A stretch of DNA of 64,000 nt from Elusimicrobia bacterium GWA2_66_18 (GTDB lineage: Bacteria; Elusimicrobiota; Elusimicrobia; UBA1565; UBA9628): contig MGTX01000028.1 of NCBI GenBank assembly GCA_001799675.1, forward strand, positions 25,730 through 89,729. The letters run 5' to 3'. A model generated the notes under the pieces. The model worked only from the letters and a program-made list of their open reading frames with translations, ran no database searches and was not told the origin of the DNA. Shown here piece by piece: positions 16,471 to 27,810 of this stretch. The translations under genes were made by a program, and so were the position numbers. Numbering within the stretch: the first letter of the stretch is position 1; every line of letters begins with the position of its first letter.

Positions 16471-16926
16471 ATGGCGAAGATCCTGGTCATCGACGACGAC
16501 CCCGTCATCGTGGACCTGCTGCGTCTGAGACTGACGCAATCGGGCCACCAGGTCGCCGCCGCGCACGACGCCTACGGCGCGGCCGCCGCGGCCGCGCAAT
16601 TCAAGCCGGACCTCGTCACGCTCGACTTCGACCTCCCGGCCGGCAACGGCGTCAAGATCCTGGAGCGCCTGCGCGGCAGCGCCTTCACCGCGGCCACGCC
16701 GGTCGTCTTCATCACCGCGATGAGCCCGTACGACCTCGCACCGTTATTGCCGCCGGACCCGAAGATCCGCTGCCTCCAGAAGCCCATCGACATGCCCGAA
16801 CTGGGCATGCTCATGGCCGAACTTCTCGGTCTAGCCGCGCCCGCGATCCCGCCCGAGGTTGCCGCCACGCCGCATCCACTCGACGGCGGCGCCTTGGGCG
16901 GCGATATCCTCGACGGCAAGCCGTAG
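16471..16926 (+). CDS. response regulator (REC)
   Basis: MAKILVIDDDPVIVDLLRLRLTQSGHQV...DLVTLDFDLPAGNGV. Confidence 0.85.
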   Translation: MAKILVIDDDPVIVDLLRLRLTQSGHQVAAAHDAYGAAAAAAQFKPDLVTLDFDLPAGNGVKILERLRGSAFTAATPVVFITAMSPYDLAPLLPPDPKIRCLQKPIDMPELGMLMAELLGLAAPAIPPEVAATPHPLDGGALGGDILDGKP

Positions 16927-16993
16927 CCGCGTCCCGAAATCCATTGAATTGCGGCGGAGGTTTTGTTACAGTGGGCCTTCCTGGGGGTGTCCT

Positions 16994-17977
16994 TTGTCCA
17001 AGAAAATCGTCGGAGTCATCGTCGGCGCAGTCCTGACCGCCCTGCTGAGCGTCGCGCAGTCATCGCCTCGCCGCGTCGTGTTGGAAGACGGCTTCCTTCC
17101 GCCCAACAACCTGAAGATTCCCATCGGGAGCCTTGAAGACAAGGGCCTCACGCGCAAGCAGTACGAGGCCGTGATGGACCGGGTCCAGGCGGTCTACGGC
17201 CCCATCATCGCCTCGCGCGGAGGCCGTCTGATGATCAACCGGCTCTGGGAAGACCCCACAGTCAACGCCTCCGCCGACCGCCAAGGCGACGACTACGTCA
17301 TCAACATGTACGGGGGTCTGGCACGCCACGCGGCCATCACCCAGGACGGGATGGCCCTGGTCGCCTGCCACGAAATCGGCCACCACCTCGGAGGCGCGCC
17401 CAAATACCCCGACGATTGGGCTTCCAACGAGGGTCAGGCGGACTACTTCGCCAACCTCAAGTGCCTGCATCGCATCTTCGCCTCCCCCGAGACCGCCGCC
17501 TTCACCAAGCCGACGGGCGACGAGTCTCTCGCGCGGGAAGCCTGCGGGAAGTCCTTCGCGCGGGCGCAAGACGGCGCCCTGTGCGTGCGCTCCGCGATGG
17601 CGGGGATGTCCGTGACGGCGCTCTTCCGCGTCATGCGCAGGGAGGACCCCGTCCCGCGCTTCGACACCCCGGACCCGAAGGTCGTCGAGAGCATGTTCAA
17701 CGGCCATCCCGGCACGCAGTGCCGTCTCGACACCTACTACCAAGGCTCGCTCTGCGCCCAGCCCTTCGCCGAGGATGTCTCCGAGACCGACCCGTCCGTC
17801 GGCGCCTGCACGCGCGCAGGCGGTTTCTCCGTCGGTCTGCGGCCGCGCTGCTGGTATCTGCCCCCGGCCGCCGAAGGCGCGGGGCTCGCGGACGCCGCGG
17901 TCATGACGTCCAAGCCCATGAACGCCTCCCCCGCCCTGACCCTGCTCGAGAGCCCGCCCGTCTGGCAGGGGCTCTGA
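16994..17977 (+). CDS. exported putative zinc metallopeptidase (HEIGHH)
   Basis: Probable TTG start; hydrophobic N-terminus KKIVGVIVGAVLTALLSVAQS; MALVACHEIGHHLGGAPKYPDDWASNEGQADYFA. Confidence 0.7.
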   Translation: MSKKIVGVIVGAVLTALLSVAQSSPRRVVLEDGFLPPNNLKIPIGSLEDKGLTRKQYEAVMDRVQAVYGPIIASRGGRLMINRLWEDPTVNASADRQGDDYVINMYGGLARHAAITQDGMALVACHEIGHHLGGAPKYPDDWASNEGQADYFANLKCLHRIFASPETAAFTKPTGDESLAREACGKSFARAQDGALCVRSAMAGMSVTALFRVMRREDPVPRFDTPDPKVVESMFNGHPGTQCRLDTYYQGSLCAQPFAEDVSETDPSVGACTRAGGFSVGLRPRCWYLPPAAEGAGLADAAVMTSKPMNASPALTLLESPPVWQGL

Positions 17978-17988
17978 TCGAAGGCGCC

Positions 17989-18687
17989 ATGCCCCAGAAG
18001 ATCCTCGTCATCGACGACGACCCCGGCCTGCGCAAGCTCATCTACAAGTTCCTGACCGACTCGGGACTCAACGTCGTGCACACGGACAACGGCTCGGAAG
18101 GGCTCCTCCTGGCCCGCGAGTCCCATCCGGACCTGGTCCTGGTGGACGCCGAGATGCCGGGCCTCGACGGCTACTCTTTCTGCCGCGTCCTCAAAAAGGA
18201 GGACTTCGCCGCCTCCATCGGCGTCATCGTCATGTCGGGCAAGTTCGTCGGAGACAAGGACGTGGTGACCGGCCTCGAGTGCGGCGCCGACGACTATCTC
18301 CTCAAGCCCTTCGCCCTTCAGGTCCTCCTCGCGCGCATCCGCGCGGTCCTGCGCCGCTACTCGGCCTCGGCCAAGATGGAGGTCAAGCTCAAGAAGCACG
18401 GCCTGGAGCTCGACCCCGCCGGACGCACGGTGAAGGCGCAGGGCAGGTCCGTGTCCATGACCCGCAAGGAATTCGATCTCCTGGCCAGTCTCATCGAACG
18501 TCCCGGGCGCGTCCTGAGCGTGCCTTATCTCCTCCAGAACGTCTGGGGCTACGACCCGGCCGACTACAACGACCCGGGCACCGTCGAGGTTCACGTCTCC
18601 CACCTGCGCAAGAAGCTCGGCTCCTCGATCGCCAAGCGCCTGGTCAACATGCACGGTCGCGGCTACAAGTTCGACGACGCCGACTGA
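17989..18687 (+). CDS. OmpR-family response regulator
   Basis: MPQKILVIDDDPGLRKLIYKFLTDSGLNVVH...GADDYLLKPFALQVLLARIRAVLRR... winged helix VEVHVSHLRKKLG. Confidence 0.92.
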   Translation: MPQKILVIDDDPGLRKLIYKFLTDSGLNVVHTDNGSEGLLLARESHPDLVLVDAEMPGLDGYSFCRVLKKEDFAASIGVIVMSGKFVGDKDVVTGLECGADDYLLKPFALQVLLARIRAVLRRYSASAKMEVKLKKHGLELDPAGRTVKAQGRSVSMTRKEFDLLASLIERPGRVLSVPYLLQNVWGYDPADYNDPGTVEVHVSHLRKKLGSSIAKRLVNMHGRGYKFDDAD

Positions 18688-18702
18688 TCCGAGGGAGACG
18701 CC

Positions 18703-20374
<1,672 letters not shown>

Positions 20375-20388
<14 letters not shown>

Positions 20389-21223
20389 CGGCGGCCCCGG
20401 ACAGGGCTTGGCGCACCCTCTCGAACTCCCAAGCGGCCGCCGACGCGAACGGCGCGCAGGCCAGGACCCGTCCCGCCTCCGCCATCGACTCCAGCCTCGC
20501 GCAGAGGCCCGACAAGGGCCGCGCGCCGAAGGAGAGGCTGGCACCCCTCAGGGAACGGGCCGCCAGCAGCAGCGCGCCCCGGTCCGCCGCCGCCGCCGCC
20601 GAGCGCAGCAGGGCCGTCAGAGCGGTCCCTGACTCCAGGTACTCGCGGGTCCTGGCGCGCAACGCCCCGGGATCGTCTTCCCGCGTCTCCTGGCTCATCC
20701 TCATGTCTTCAGGATATACGGGCGCGGTCCAGGCCCTGACCGCGCGCGCGAGATCCGCGGAGCGCAGAGGCTTGGCGGCATGGCCGTCCATCCCCGCCTC
20801 CAGGCAGGCCCGTCGGTCTTCTTCGTCGTCTTCCGCTGTAAGCGCCACCACGGGCAGACGCACCCGCCCCCCCTCGCGGCGACGCAACTCCCGGGTCGCC
20901 TCCAAGCCGTCCATCCCCGGCATGCGGCGGTCCATCAGGACTGCTCCATAAGGAAGGCGGACGACCGCCTCCAGGGCCTCGCGAGCGTCCCGCGCCACGT
21001 CGGCCTTGACCCCGAGTCTGGCCAGCAGGCGCACGGCAAGCATCCGGTCGACGGCCCCGTCGTCCACGACAAGGACGCAGGGCCAGGCGAGCGCCGCGGC
21101 AACCGGCCCAGCTTCCTTTATGAAGTCCTCGGGACGCACCCCAAACAGAGGCAGGCCTTGCGGGCTGCCTGGGGAAGCGCGCCGGCCTTCAACGACTCCG
21201 TACGTCGCGTTGCTGTGTTCCAT
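20375..21223 (-). CDS. response regulator with C-terminal degenerate HPt-like domain
   Basis: REC: CVLVVDDGAVDRMLAVRLLARLG...AVLMDRRMPGMDGLEATRELR. C-terminal AARSLRGASLSFGARPLSGLCARLESM resembles HPt (AHxLKG). Confidence 0.75.
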
Positions 21224-21382
21224 GATGAGCAGGATAGCCCCCGATGCTTGACGCCGAGCGAACCCCCGCTGAAGCGCGGCTTAACCGGGCGGGCACCGCG
21301 ACTTAAGCCCGCTGAAAGCGCGCGGACAGCCGCCGGGGCTATGCTGTGGGCATGGCGCGCAGGACGGCGCCGGGAGAGTGTC

Positions 21383-21829
21383 ATGAAAAGCATGAGATGG
21401 ACGGCGGCGGCTCTCGCAGCGTTCGTCCTGACGGGATGTTCCGGCGTCGTCAGCCGCGTCCACCAGGGGCGCATCGGCGAGACCATCAACCAGAATCCGG
21501 ACCGCAGGGGCTTCATCGAGGCCATCGGAATCGGAGCGTCGGACCCGGCTCTGCCCACCGAGACCCAGCGCAAGGCCCTGTCTCGCGACGCGGCCATCGT
21601 GAAGGCGCAATACGAACTCCTCTCCATGATCAAGGGCGTCGAGTTGGAAGGCGGGGTCACCGTCTCCCAGGCGATGGAGAAGGATTCCCTGCTGGCGGCC
21701 CGGGTGAAGAACAGCATCCGCGGCGCCGAGGTGCTGAAATCGGAGTTCACGGCGGACGGGGGCTGCGTGGTGACGCTGCGGCTTCCTAAATACCGCCTGG
21801 AAGAAGGCCTCCATTGGAGCCTCCCGTGA
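21383..21829 (+). CDS. LPP20-like lipoprotein
   Basis: Lipobox VLTGCSG; GFIEAIGIGASDPALPTETQRKALSRDAAIVKAQYELLSMIKG. Confidence 0.65.
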   Translation: MKSMRWTAAALAAFVLTGCSGVVSRVHQGRIGETINQNPDRRGFIEAIGIGASDPALPTETQRKALSRDAAIVKAQYELLSMIKGVELEGGVTVSQAMEKDSLLAARVKNSIRGAEVLKSEFTADGGCVVTLRLPKYRLEEGLHWSLP

Positions 21830-22626
21830 AGCGACTCGCGGCGGCCGCTTTAGCGGCCGCCCTGACGGCGACGGGATGCGCCGCGGGGCCGAAAGGAGGC
21901 CCGACGCGCAGCCTCGTCGTCGAAGGCTGGGCGCCCCTGCAGTCCTCGGGGCGCCCGGACGCCAGACGCCGGGCGGTGGCGGACGCGCAGAGACGCGCCG
22001 TCGAGGAAGCCGGCGGAGTCGAGATCGCCTCCATCTCCCTGGTCGACGACGCGGCGATGTCCCGCCAGCGCCTGAGCTCCACCGCGCACGGCACGGTCCG
22101 CCGTTTCAAGGTCCTTTCGGAACGCGACGAGGACGGCATGCTGAAAGTTCAGGTCCGCGCCGAAGTCGTGCTGGAGCCTCAAGACGGCGTCCGCCGGCCC
22201 GGCTGGTTTCCCGGAACCGGGCCCCAGGCGTACATCGCCGCGGCGGCGCTTGCAGACGACGAGGGACTGGAGACCGCCGCCAAAGCCGCCTTCATCCGCG
22301 CCTGGACCCGCTTCGGAGGGGAGGTCGCCGGTTCGCTCAAGACCGCCGACCTGGCCCTGCGCATCGCGGTGGAGACCCGCCCCGTCGACGAGCCCCGCGT
22401 GAGGCCCTTCGTCTCGGCCCGCGCGCGCTTCTCGATCTCCGCGACCCAAGGCGGCGCCGGCGCCGCCTCGTGGGCCGTCGTGCGCGAGGCCGCCGCCCTG
22501 GGCCTCGATGTCCGCGACGCCCGCGCCCGCGCCCTCGAAGCCGCGGCCTCCGCCGCCGCCGAGGCCGCCGCCTGCGATCTGCCGTCGCACCTGTGGCTCC
22601 AGGCCCGGGCGACGGGGAGGCCATGA
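21826..22626 (+). CDS. lipoprotein, LPP20/FlgT-like operon partner
   Basis: GTG start overlapping previous stop; lipobox TATGCAAG; RRAVADAQRRAVEEAGGVEIASIS. Confidence 0.55.
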   Translation: MKRLAAAALAAALTATGCAAGPKGGPTRSLVVEGWAPLQSSGRPDARRRAVADAQRRAVEEAGGVEIASISLVDDAAMSRQRLSSTAHGTVRRFKVLSERDEDGMLKVQVRAEVVLEPQDGVRRPGWFPGTGPQAYIAAAALADDEGLETAAKAAFIRAWTRFGGEVAGSLKTADLALRIAVETRPVDEPRVRPFVSARARFSISATQGGAGAASWAVVREAAALGLDVRDARARALEAAASAAAEAAACDLPSHLWLQARATGRP

Positions 22627-23507
22627 CCATGCTCCCCCGCCTGCTCGTCGCGGCTACGCTCGCGCTCCCGAGCGTACGCGCGGGGGCCCAGCCCCTGAGC
22701 GAAACGGCCAAGAAGCTCTCCGCCGCCGCCCGCGGCAAGGGCGTGGCCCGAGTCGCGGTCCTGCCCCTGGAGGGGCGGGGCCTGGGCGGCTCGAGCGAGG
22801 GTGAAGTCCTCTCCGAGCGCCTCGTCGAACAAATCGTGCGCCTCGGCCGGGTCCGGGTCGTGGAGCGCTCCCGCCTGCCGGAGCTGATGGCGGAACGCCG
22901 CCTCTCCCAGACGGGGGCCACGGGGACCAGGATCCGGGCCCCCGGAGCCTCCGAGCCCCTCCTTCAGCCCGCCGACGCGGTGGTGACCGGCTCCTTCTCC
23001 CGCCGCGGCGAGAAGATGAGGATCTCCGCTCGCCTCGTGCACGCCGAGAGCGGGGAGATCCTGGCCGCCGTCGAGGAGATCCTGGCCTGGGAGTCGGACT
23101 CCGACCCCGGCTTGGGCGACTCGGGGAGCTGGAACCTGGTCGTCCCCTCTCCCGAATTCACGGTCGAGATCCCGAAGATCGAGATGGACCCCCTCCAACT
23201 GCGCGATGCGCCGCGCGAGGAGGACTGCTCGGACGCCGCCGAGCGCGTCGACCGCATCGAAGCCGGCATCCTCGACCTTAAGGCCCGCTACTGGGCGGGA
23301 CAGCTGCGCCAGGGCGTCTCCCCCTTCGGGCTGACCCGCAACCCCGGCTCTTCCATCAGCGACGCGGGGCTCAAGAAAACCTTCTACGACAACCTGCGCG
23401 ACTGGTACTACCGCAAGGACGCGCCGGAACTGACCCCTCGGGAACTGGAGCGCTTCCAGCGCGAGGACGCTCGAGCCGTCGCCATCCTGCGCCGATGTGG
23501 AATGTAA
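22623..23507 (+). CDS. FlgO/CsgG-like exported protein
   Basis: ATGA overlap with upstream gene; signal peptide; RVAVLPLEGRGLGG...LSERLVEQIVRLGRVRVVERSRLPELMAERRLSQTG...ADAVVTGSF. Confidence 0.65.
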   Translation: MTMLPRLLVAATLALPSVRAGAQPLSETAKKLSAAARGKGVARVAVLPLEGRGLGGSSEGEVLSERLVEQIVRLGRVRVVERSRLPELMAERRLSQTGATGTRIRAPGASEPLLQPADAVVTGSFSRRGEKMRISARLVHAESGEILAAVEEILAWESDSDPGLGDSGSWNLVVPSPEFTVEIPKIEMDPLQLRDAPREEDCSDAAERVDRIEAGILDLKARYWAGQLRQGVSPFGLTRNPGSSISDAGLKKTFYDNLRDWYYRKDAPELTPRELERFQREDARAVAILRRCGM

Positions 23508-23517
23508 GGAGAGTGTC

Positions 23518-24453
23518 ATGAACGCCAAAATACTGGTCGCCGACGACGAAAGCTCGGTCAGAAAGATGATGACGCACGCGCTGGAGGAGCGACACTTCTC
23601 GGTCGGCTCCGCGTCGGACGGCGACCGCGCCCTCCAGATGGCCGGCAGCGACGACTATTCGCTCATCCTGCTGGACGTGCGCATGCCCGGCATCGACGGC
23701 ATGGAGGTCCTGCGCCGCCTGCGCAGCCTCCAGGCGACGCGGCTGGTCCCCGTCATCCTGGTCACGGGCCTGGGCGACACGGACGAGAAGATCGAGGGCC
23801 TGTCCCTGGGCGCCGACGACTACGTCGTCAAGCCCTTCTCGATGGCCGAACTCCTGGCGCGCGTCGAGCGGCTCATCAAGCGCGCCGCCATGGAGCTCTC
23901 CGCCAATCCGCTCACGCACCTGCCCGGCAGTCCCTGCCTGGAGGAGACGGTGCGCAAGCGCATCGCCCAGGAGGAGCCCTTCGCCCTCCTCTACATGGAC
24001 ATCGACCGCTTCAAATCATTCAACGATGCCTACGGCTTCGCCAAGGGAGACTGGCTGCTCAAGACCTTCGGCGGCATCCTGACCGACAGCGTCAAGTCCG
24101 TTTGCGGAGACGACGGCTTCGCCGCGCACATCGGCGGCGACGACTTCGCCGCGGTCTGCCGCCCGGAGGAGGCGGCCGCGCTGGCCCACCGCCTGACCTG
24201 CCTTTTCGACCAGGCCGCTCCCTGCCTGTACAAGCCCGAGGACCGCCGCTGCGGATTCGTCAAGACGCTCGACCGAGCCGGCAACGCATCCCGCCAGCCC
24301 ATCGTGACCATCCGCATCGGGGTCGCGACGACGACGTCTCGTCCTCTGACGCAATACGCGCAGGCCGCGGAGATCGCCTCCGAGCTGAAGTGCTGGCTCA
24401 AGGAGAAGGGCGGGCTCTTGAGCCGCTTCGCCATCGACCGGAGGCGGTCATGA
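23518..24453 (+). CDS. response regulator with GGDEF-like output domain (GGDDF)
   Basis: REC MNAKILVADDESSVRKMMTHALEERHF; FALLYMDIDRFKSFNDAYGFAKGDWLLKTF...AHIGGDDFAAVC. Confidence 0.85.
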   Translation: MNAKILVADDESSVRKMMTHALEERHFSVGSASDGDRALQMAGSDDYSLILLDVRMPGIDGMEVLRRLRSLQATRLVPVILVTGLGDTDEKIEGLSLGADDYVVKPFSMAELLARVERLIKRAAMELSANPLTHLPGSPCLEETVRKRIAQEEPFALLYMDIDRFKSFNDAYGFAKGDWLLKTFGGILTDSVKSVCGDDGFAAHIGGDDFAAVCRPEEAAALAHRLTCLFDQAAPCLYKPEDRRCGFVKTLDRAGNASRQPIVTIRIGVATTTSRPLTQYAQAAEIASELKCWLKEKGGLLSRFAIDRRRS

Positions 24454-24693
24454 CCTCCTGCCTCCTGGCGGCGGCCCTACGCAAGCGGGCCGACGGCTCG
24501 GACCTGGCGCTGGGAGAGGCCCTGCACGACCCGGAGCCCCTCGTGCACATGCTCGCCGAAGACGCCTCCTGGACCGCGCGCTCTCGAGGACCGCGAGCCG
24601 GGCGTTCGCGCCGCGGCCGGCGCCGCCCTGGCCGAGCGCGCGATCAGGCCCGAGGCGGCCATGGACCGCGCGCGCCTGCGCGCCCGAGGCTGA
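24450..24693 (+). pseudogene. short HEAT-repeat protein, apparently frameshifted
   Basis: ATGA-coupled start MTSCLLAAALRKRADGSDLALGEALHDPEPLVHMLAEDASW; the HEAT-like continuation ALEDREPGVRAAAGAALAERAIRPEAAMDRARLRARG* is in another frame (shift near 24570-24585). Confidence 0.55.
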
Positions 24694-24694
24694 G

Positions 24695-25786
24695 TCAGCG
24701 ACTCGCTGAGCGCATATCCGTTTGGTATAGGAAGTTAGGAGCGTCGATGCGAGCGAGAACGGAGTTGTCGCGGCTATCGTAGATCACGTTCTGAGAAGGA
24801 ATGATCTTCTTCATCCCCTCGAGGAATTCCTCCGCGTCCTTGGAAGTCTCCCAACGGCTCTTCCAAACGGAGAACGACGTCTGTCCGTTCGTATACGTCC
24901 GGATGAGATCGCCGGACCATCCATCGGCGAGAGTCTCCGCCTCGGGGCCCGTAGCGGGATAGCCGAGGAACAGCAAGTAAGTCATGAACTCTCCCCGCGT
25001 GTCCGTCTCGACGAGCCGCCATCCCTGCGGAAGTCTTCCGGAGACGTCTGGAAGATCGACGTCCTGAGGGGCGTCGGAACGGAAATATTTTTCCGGATGG
25101 AGCAGCTGCGCCGTGGAAAGCGGCGGCTTCGCATAGAGCGCGTTGACTCCGTCCCAGCCCTGCCGTTCCTTGACGAATTGGATGAACTTCGCGGCGATGC
25201 CGTAATTAAAAGCCATCGAGACCTGTGCCGCGGCGCCGGTCGGGCTGCTGTCGTACCGGGGCTGCGTCCCGCTCCATTCCCACGGGCGCTTGATTCCCAG
25301 CATCCGCCTGGCGCTGCTCTCCGGCATGCATTCGATGAACGTGAGCGTCGCGTCCCCCTCGGTCAACGCCGCGACGGCGTACTGCTCGTCGGAGGTCTTG
25401 GCTCGCCGCGTCATCCCCTCGAGACCGAACAATTGATCCTGAAGGGCGTGAAAGGACTCGTGTATCCGAGTGCCCCGGGCCCGGATTGGATCTATGGACG
25501 CATTGGAGTAGAGCTTTTTCGTCACCCAGTCGTAGATGCCCTGTATGGATTGCGATTCCTCGCGCGGGATGCCCATTTTCTCCAAGACCGCAAAAAATTC
25601 GTCGGCAGGAAGAGCCAGATAGTCGACGGGACCCGTGAATTTGAGTCCGCGCACGTTCTCGATGATTGCGTTGATCTCAAGCTGGGATGGGTCTTGCGTC
25701 GATCTCGGCGGCTGCGCCATGGAAGCCGTGCACGGACCCACGCAGAACGCTGCCGACAAGACGGCGACGACGAATGGAGTCTTCAT
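24695..25786 (-). CDS. exported putative metallopeptidase (HESFH)
   Basis: Signal peptide MKTPFVVAVLSAAFCVGPCTASMAQ; RIHESFHALQDQLFGLEG...AALTEGDATL. Confidence 0.65.
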   Translation of the reverse strand: MKTPFVVAVLSAAFCVGPCTASMAQPPRSTQDPSQLEINAIIENVRGLKFTGPVDYLALPADEFFAVLEKMGIPREESQSIQGIYDWVTKKLYSNASIDPIRARGTRIHESFHALQDQLFGLEGMTRRAKTSDEQYAVAALTEGDATLTFIECMPESSARRMLGIKRPWEWSGTQPRYDSSPTGAAAQVSMAFNYGIAAKFIQFVKERQGWDGVNALYAKPPLSTAQLLHPEKYFRSDAPQDVDLPDVSGRLPQGWRLVETDTRGEFMTYLLFLGYPATGPEAETLADGWSGDLIRTYTNGQTSFSVWKSRWETSKDAEEFLEGMKKIIPSQNVIYDSRDNSVLARIDAPNFLYQTDMRSASR

Positions 25787-25936
25787 GATGGCAAGATAAA
25801 TTAAAAAGGGAGGGCCTCCATAGAGACTTTCGACCTATGAGGGCATCGGTTTTTGCCGGATTGCCCTGGGACGAAAGGCCCAGGGCATCTTCAGTTGCTG
25901 AAGAAGTTCTAGGCCGTCTTTGGCGAGGTCAATTGA

Positions 25937-26116
25937 GAATCGATCTCCTCGCGGGGAACCGGGAAATCCACCCTGCTGAAGGCGAATTTTCCCGACGCAC
26001 TGTTCGTGGATCTACTTGACCCGGACTCCTACCGCGCCCACGTGAGTCACCCGGAGCAACTGCGCGTCCTCGTCGAGGGCAATCCTGGAATCTCCCGATT
26101 CGTCATCGATGAAATA
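25937..26116 (+). pseudogene. truncated AAA ATPase (DUF4143-type), internal fragment
   Basis: Open reading ESISSRGTGKSTLLKANFPDALFVDLLDPDSYRAHVSHPEQLRVLVEGNPGISRFVIDEI, then similarity stops abruptly. Confidence 0.75.
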
Positions 26117-26210
26117 CTATCCCGTCCAGTAGAATTGAGACGTTCTTTGGCCGTTTGATCTGTTGACGTTTCTGCCTCCAGAGCTAGGCGTTAGACTACT
26201 GGAGGAAGAG

Positions 26211-27290
26211 ATGAAGACGAAGAAGTCGGTGAGAAAGCAGTGGGCCGTTTCTGAGAAGTTAGAAGTCGTGCAAGCCCGGCAGAGTGGGCTGACGTTGGAC
26301 GAGTTGAAGTCGCTGTACGGTGTTTATGGGTCGATGGTCTCAGATTGGACGGCGAAGTACGAGAAGGGCGGGATCGCGGGGTTGGAAACGCAGCCGACGG
26401 GCGGAGCCGCGCATGTGCAGAGCCCGCGAGTGGCTGCGGCCGAGCAGTTGATCGACGGGATCAAGAACGCGGACCCCGACGCGGGCGTCGGGAAGGTCCA
26501 GGGAGAATTGACGCGGCATGGCTTCCTGAGCCTGGCGCGCGAGACGGTGCGGCGTCTGCTGAGGCGGAAGGGGCACGGTCCGATCCTGGGGCGAAGTCGG
26601 CGTAAAAACCGTCCGGCGAAGGTTCGGCACTTCGAGCGGGCGCTGCCCAACGAGCTGTGGCAGACGGACATCATGAGTTTCATGATCAAGGGCCAGTACC
26701 GGGTGTACGTGATCGGGTTCTTAGACGACCACAGCCGGTTTATCATCGGGTGGGGCCTGTACCGGTTCCAGACGGCGGCCAACGTGCAGGAAGTGTTTCG
26801 GGCGGGAATCGAGAAGCACGGCCTGCCCAAGGAAGTCCTGAGCGACAACGGGCGGCAGTATTATTCGTGGCGAGGGCGCAGCCAGTTCACGGAGATGCTG
26901 ACGAAGCTGGGAATCCGGCACATCAGGAGCCGGCCGTACCATCCGCAGACGTGCGGGAAGATCGAGTCGTTCTGGCGCAACGTGATCCAGGAGTGCCTGG
27001 CCAAAACGCCGCTGGGGAGTTTTGAGGAGGCCAAGGAAAAGCTTGGGGAGTACATCGAGTACTACAACTTCAAGCGGCCGCATCAGGGAATCGAGAACGT
27101 GACGCCGTCGGACCGATTCTACCGGGTGGCCGACCAGGTTCGTCAGATCGTGGCGTCGAACACGGAGAAAGTCGAGGCGGCGCCGACGCCGGCGCCCGAG
27201 TACCGGGCGCCGACGTATATCGTGGGCAACATCGGCGGCAAGGAGTTGCGGGTCGTGGCCAGGGAGGCGGTGTCCTTCCGGTACCTCGGC
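26211..27290 (+). mobile_element. IS481-like DDE transposase/insertion sequence (3' boundary uncertain)
   Basis: N-terminal HTH (KLEVVQARQSGLTLDELKSLYG), catalytic segments LWQTDIMSF, SDNGRQYY, RPYHPQTCGKIESFWR, YNFKRPHQGIENVTP. ORF reads on to 27824 through antisense of a neighbouring gene. Confidence 0.85.
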
Positions 27291-27689
27291 CAGATAAACG
27301 CCCTGGAGTCCGACGCCGGTACTCCGAAGAGGCGAATACTTCTGGGGCAACAGAGGCCCCAGCACGCCAATGTGGTCTCGCGGCCGCACTCGATTGTGGG
27401 GAATGCGATACGCCACATCCACCCGCCAGCCGGCGCTTGGATGCCAATTGGGCCCGATGGAACCGAACTCATCCGGTTTCGGGCATTCGTAGCAATAGGA
27501 CTGGGCGATTCCAATGGCCGCTATCGCCTGGTCCCGAAAGGAGAAGATGATGTCACCCGGCGCGACCTCGCGCATGTTCTCATAGAACTGATTACGTGCG
27601 CCGTTTTGATTGCGCTTCGGCGACCACAAATAGCCGCCTCTGAACTCTTGATCGAAGGTCTGATTTTGGTTGACCCACCAGAAGCGCAC
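27280..27689 (-). pseudogene. HNH endonuclease-associated EVE-like N-terminal domain, 3'-truncated at the IS
   Basis: MRFWWVNQNQTFDQEFRGGYLWSPKRNQNGARNQFYENMREVAPGDIIFSFRDQAIAAIGIAQSYCYECPKP...HNRVRPRDHIGVLGPLLPQKYSPLRSTGVGLQGVYLAEVP, then continues only as antisense of the transposase. Confidence 0.7.
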
Positions 27690-27810
27690 GCCCGAAGTAT
27701 AGAGCGAATCCGGCGGCAGCGCTACCCCTGGGCCAGGTCAATTCCGGGCCCCGCCCCAGCCGCAGGGGCCTGCCGGCGGCGGTTTAGGCGGGAAGCGGTA
27801 GTCGTCCGTA

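Noticed and set aside
22179-23528. 449-aa minus-strand ORF
   Set aside because: Shadow of the lipoprotein/FlgO-like operon; low-complexity composition.
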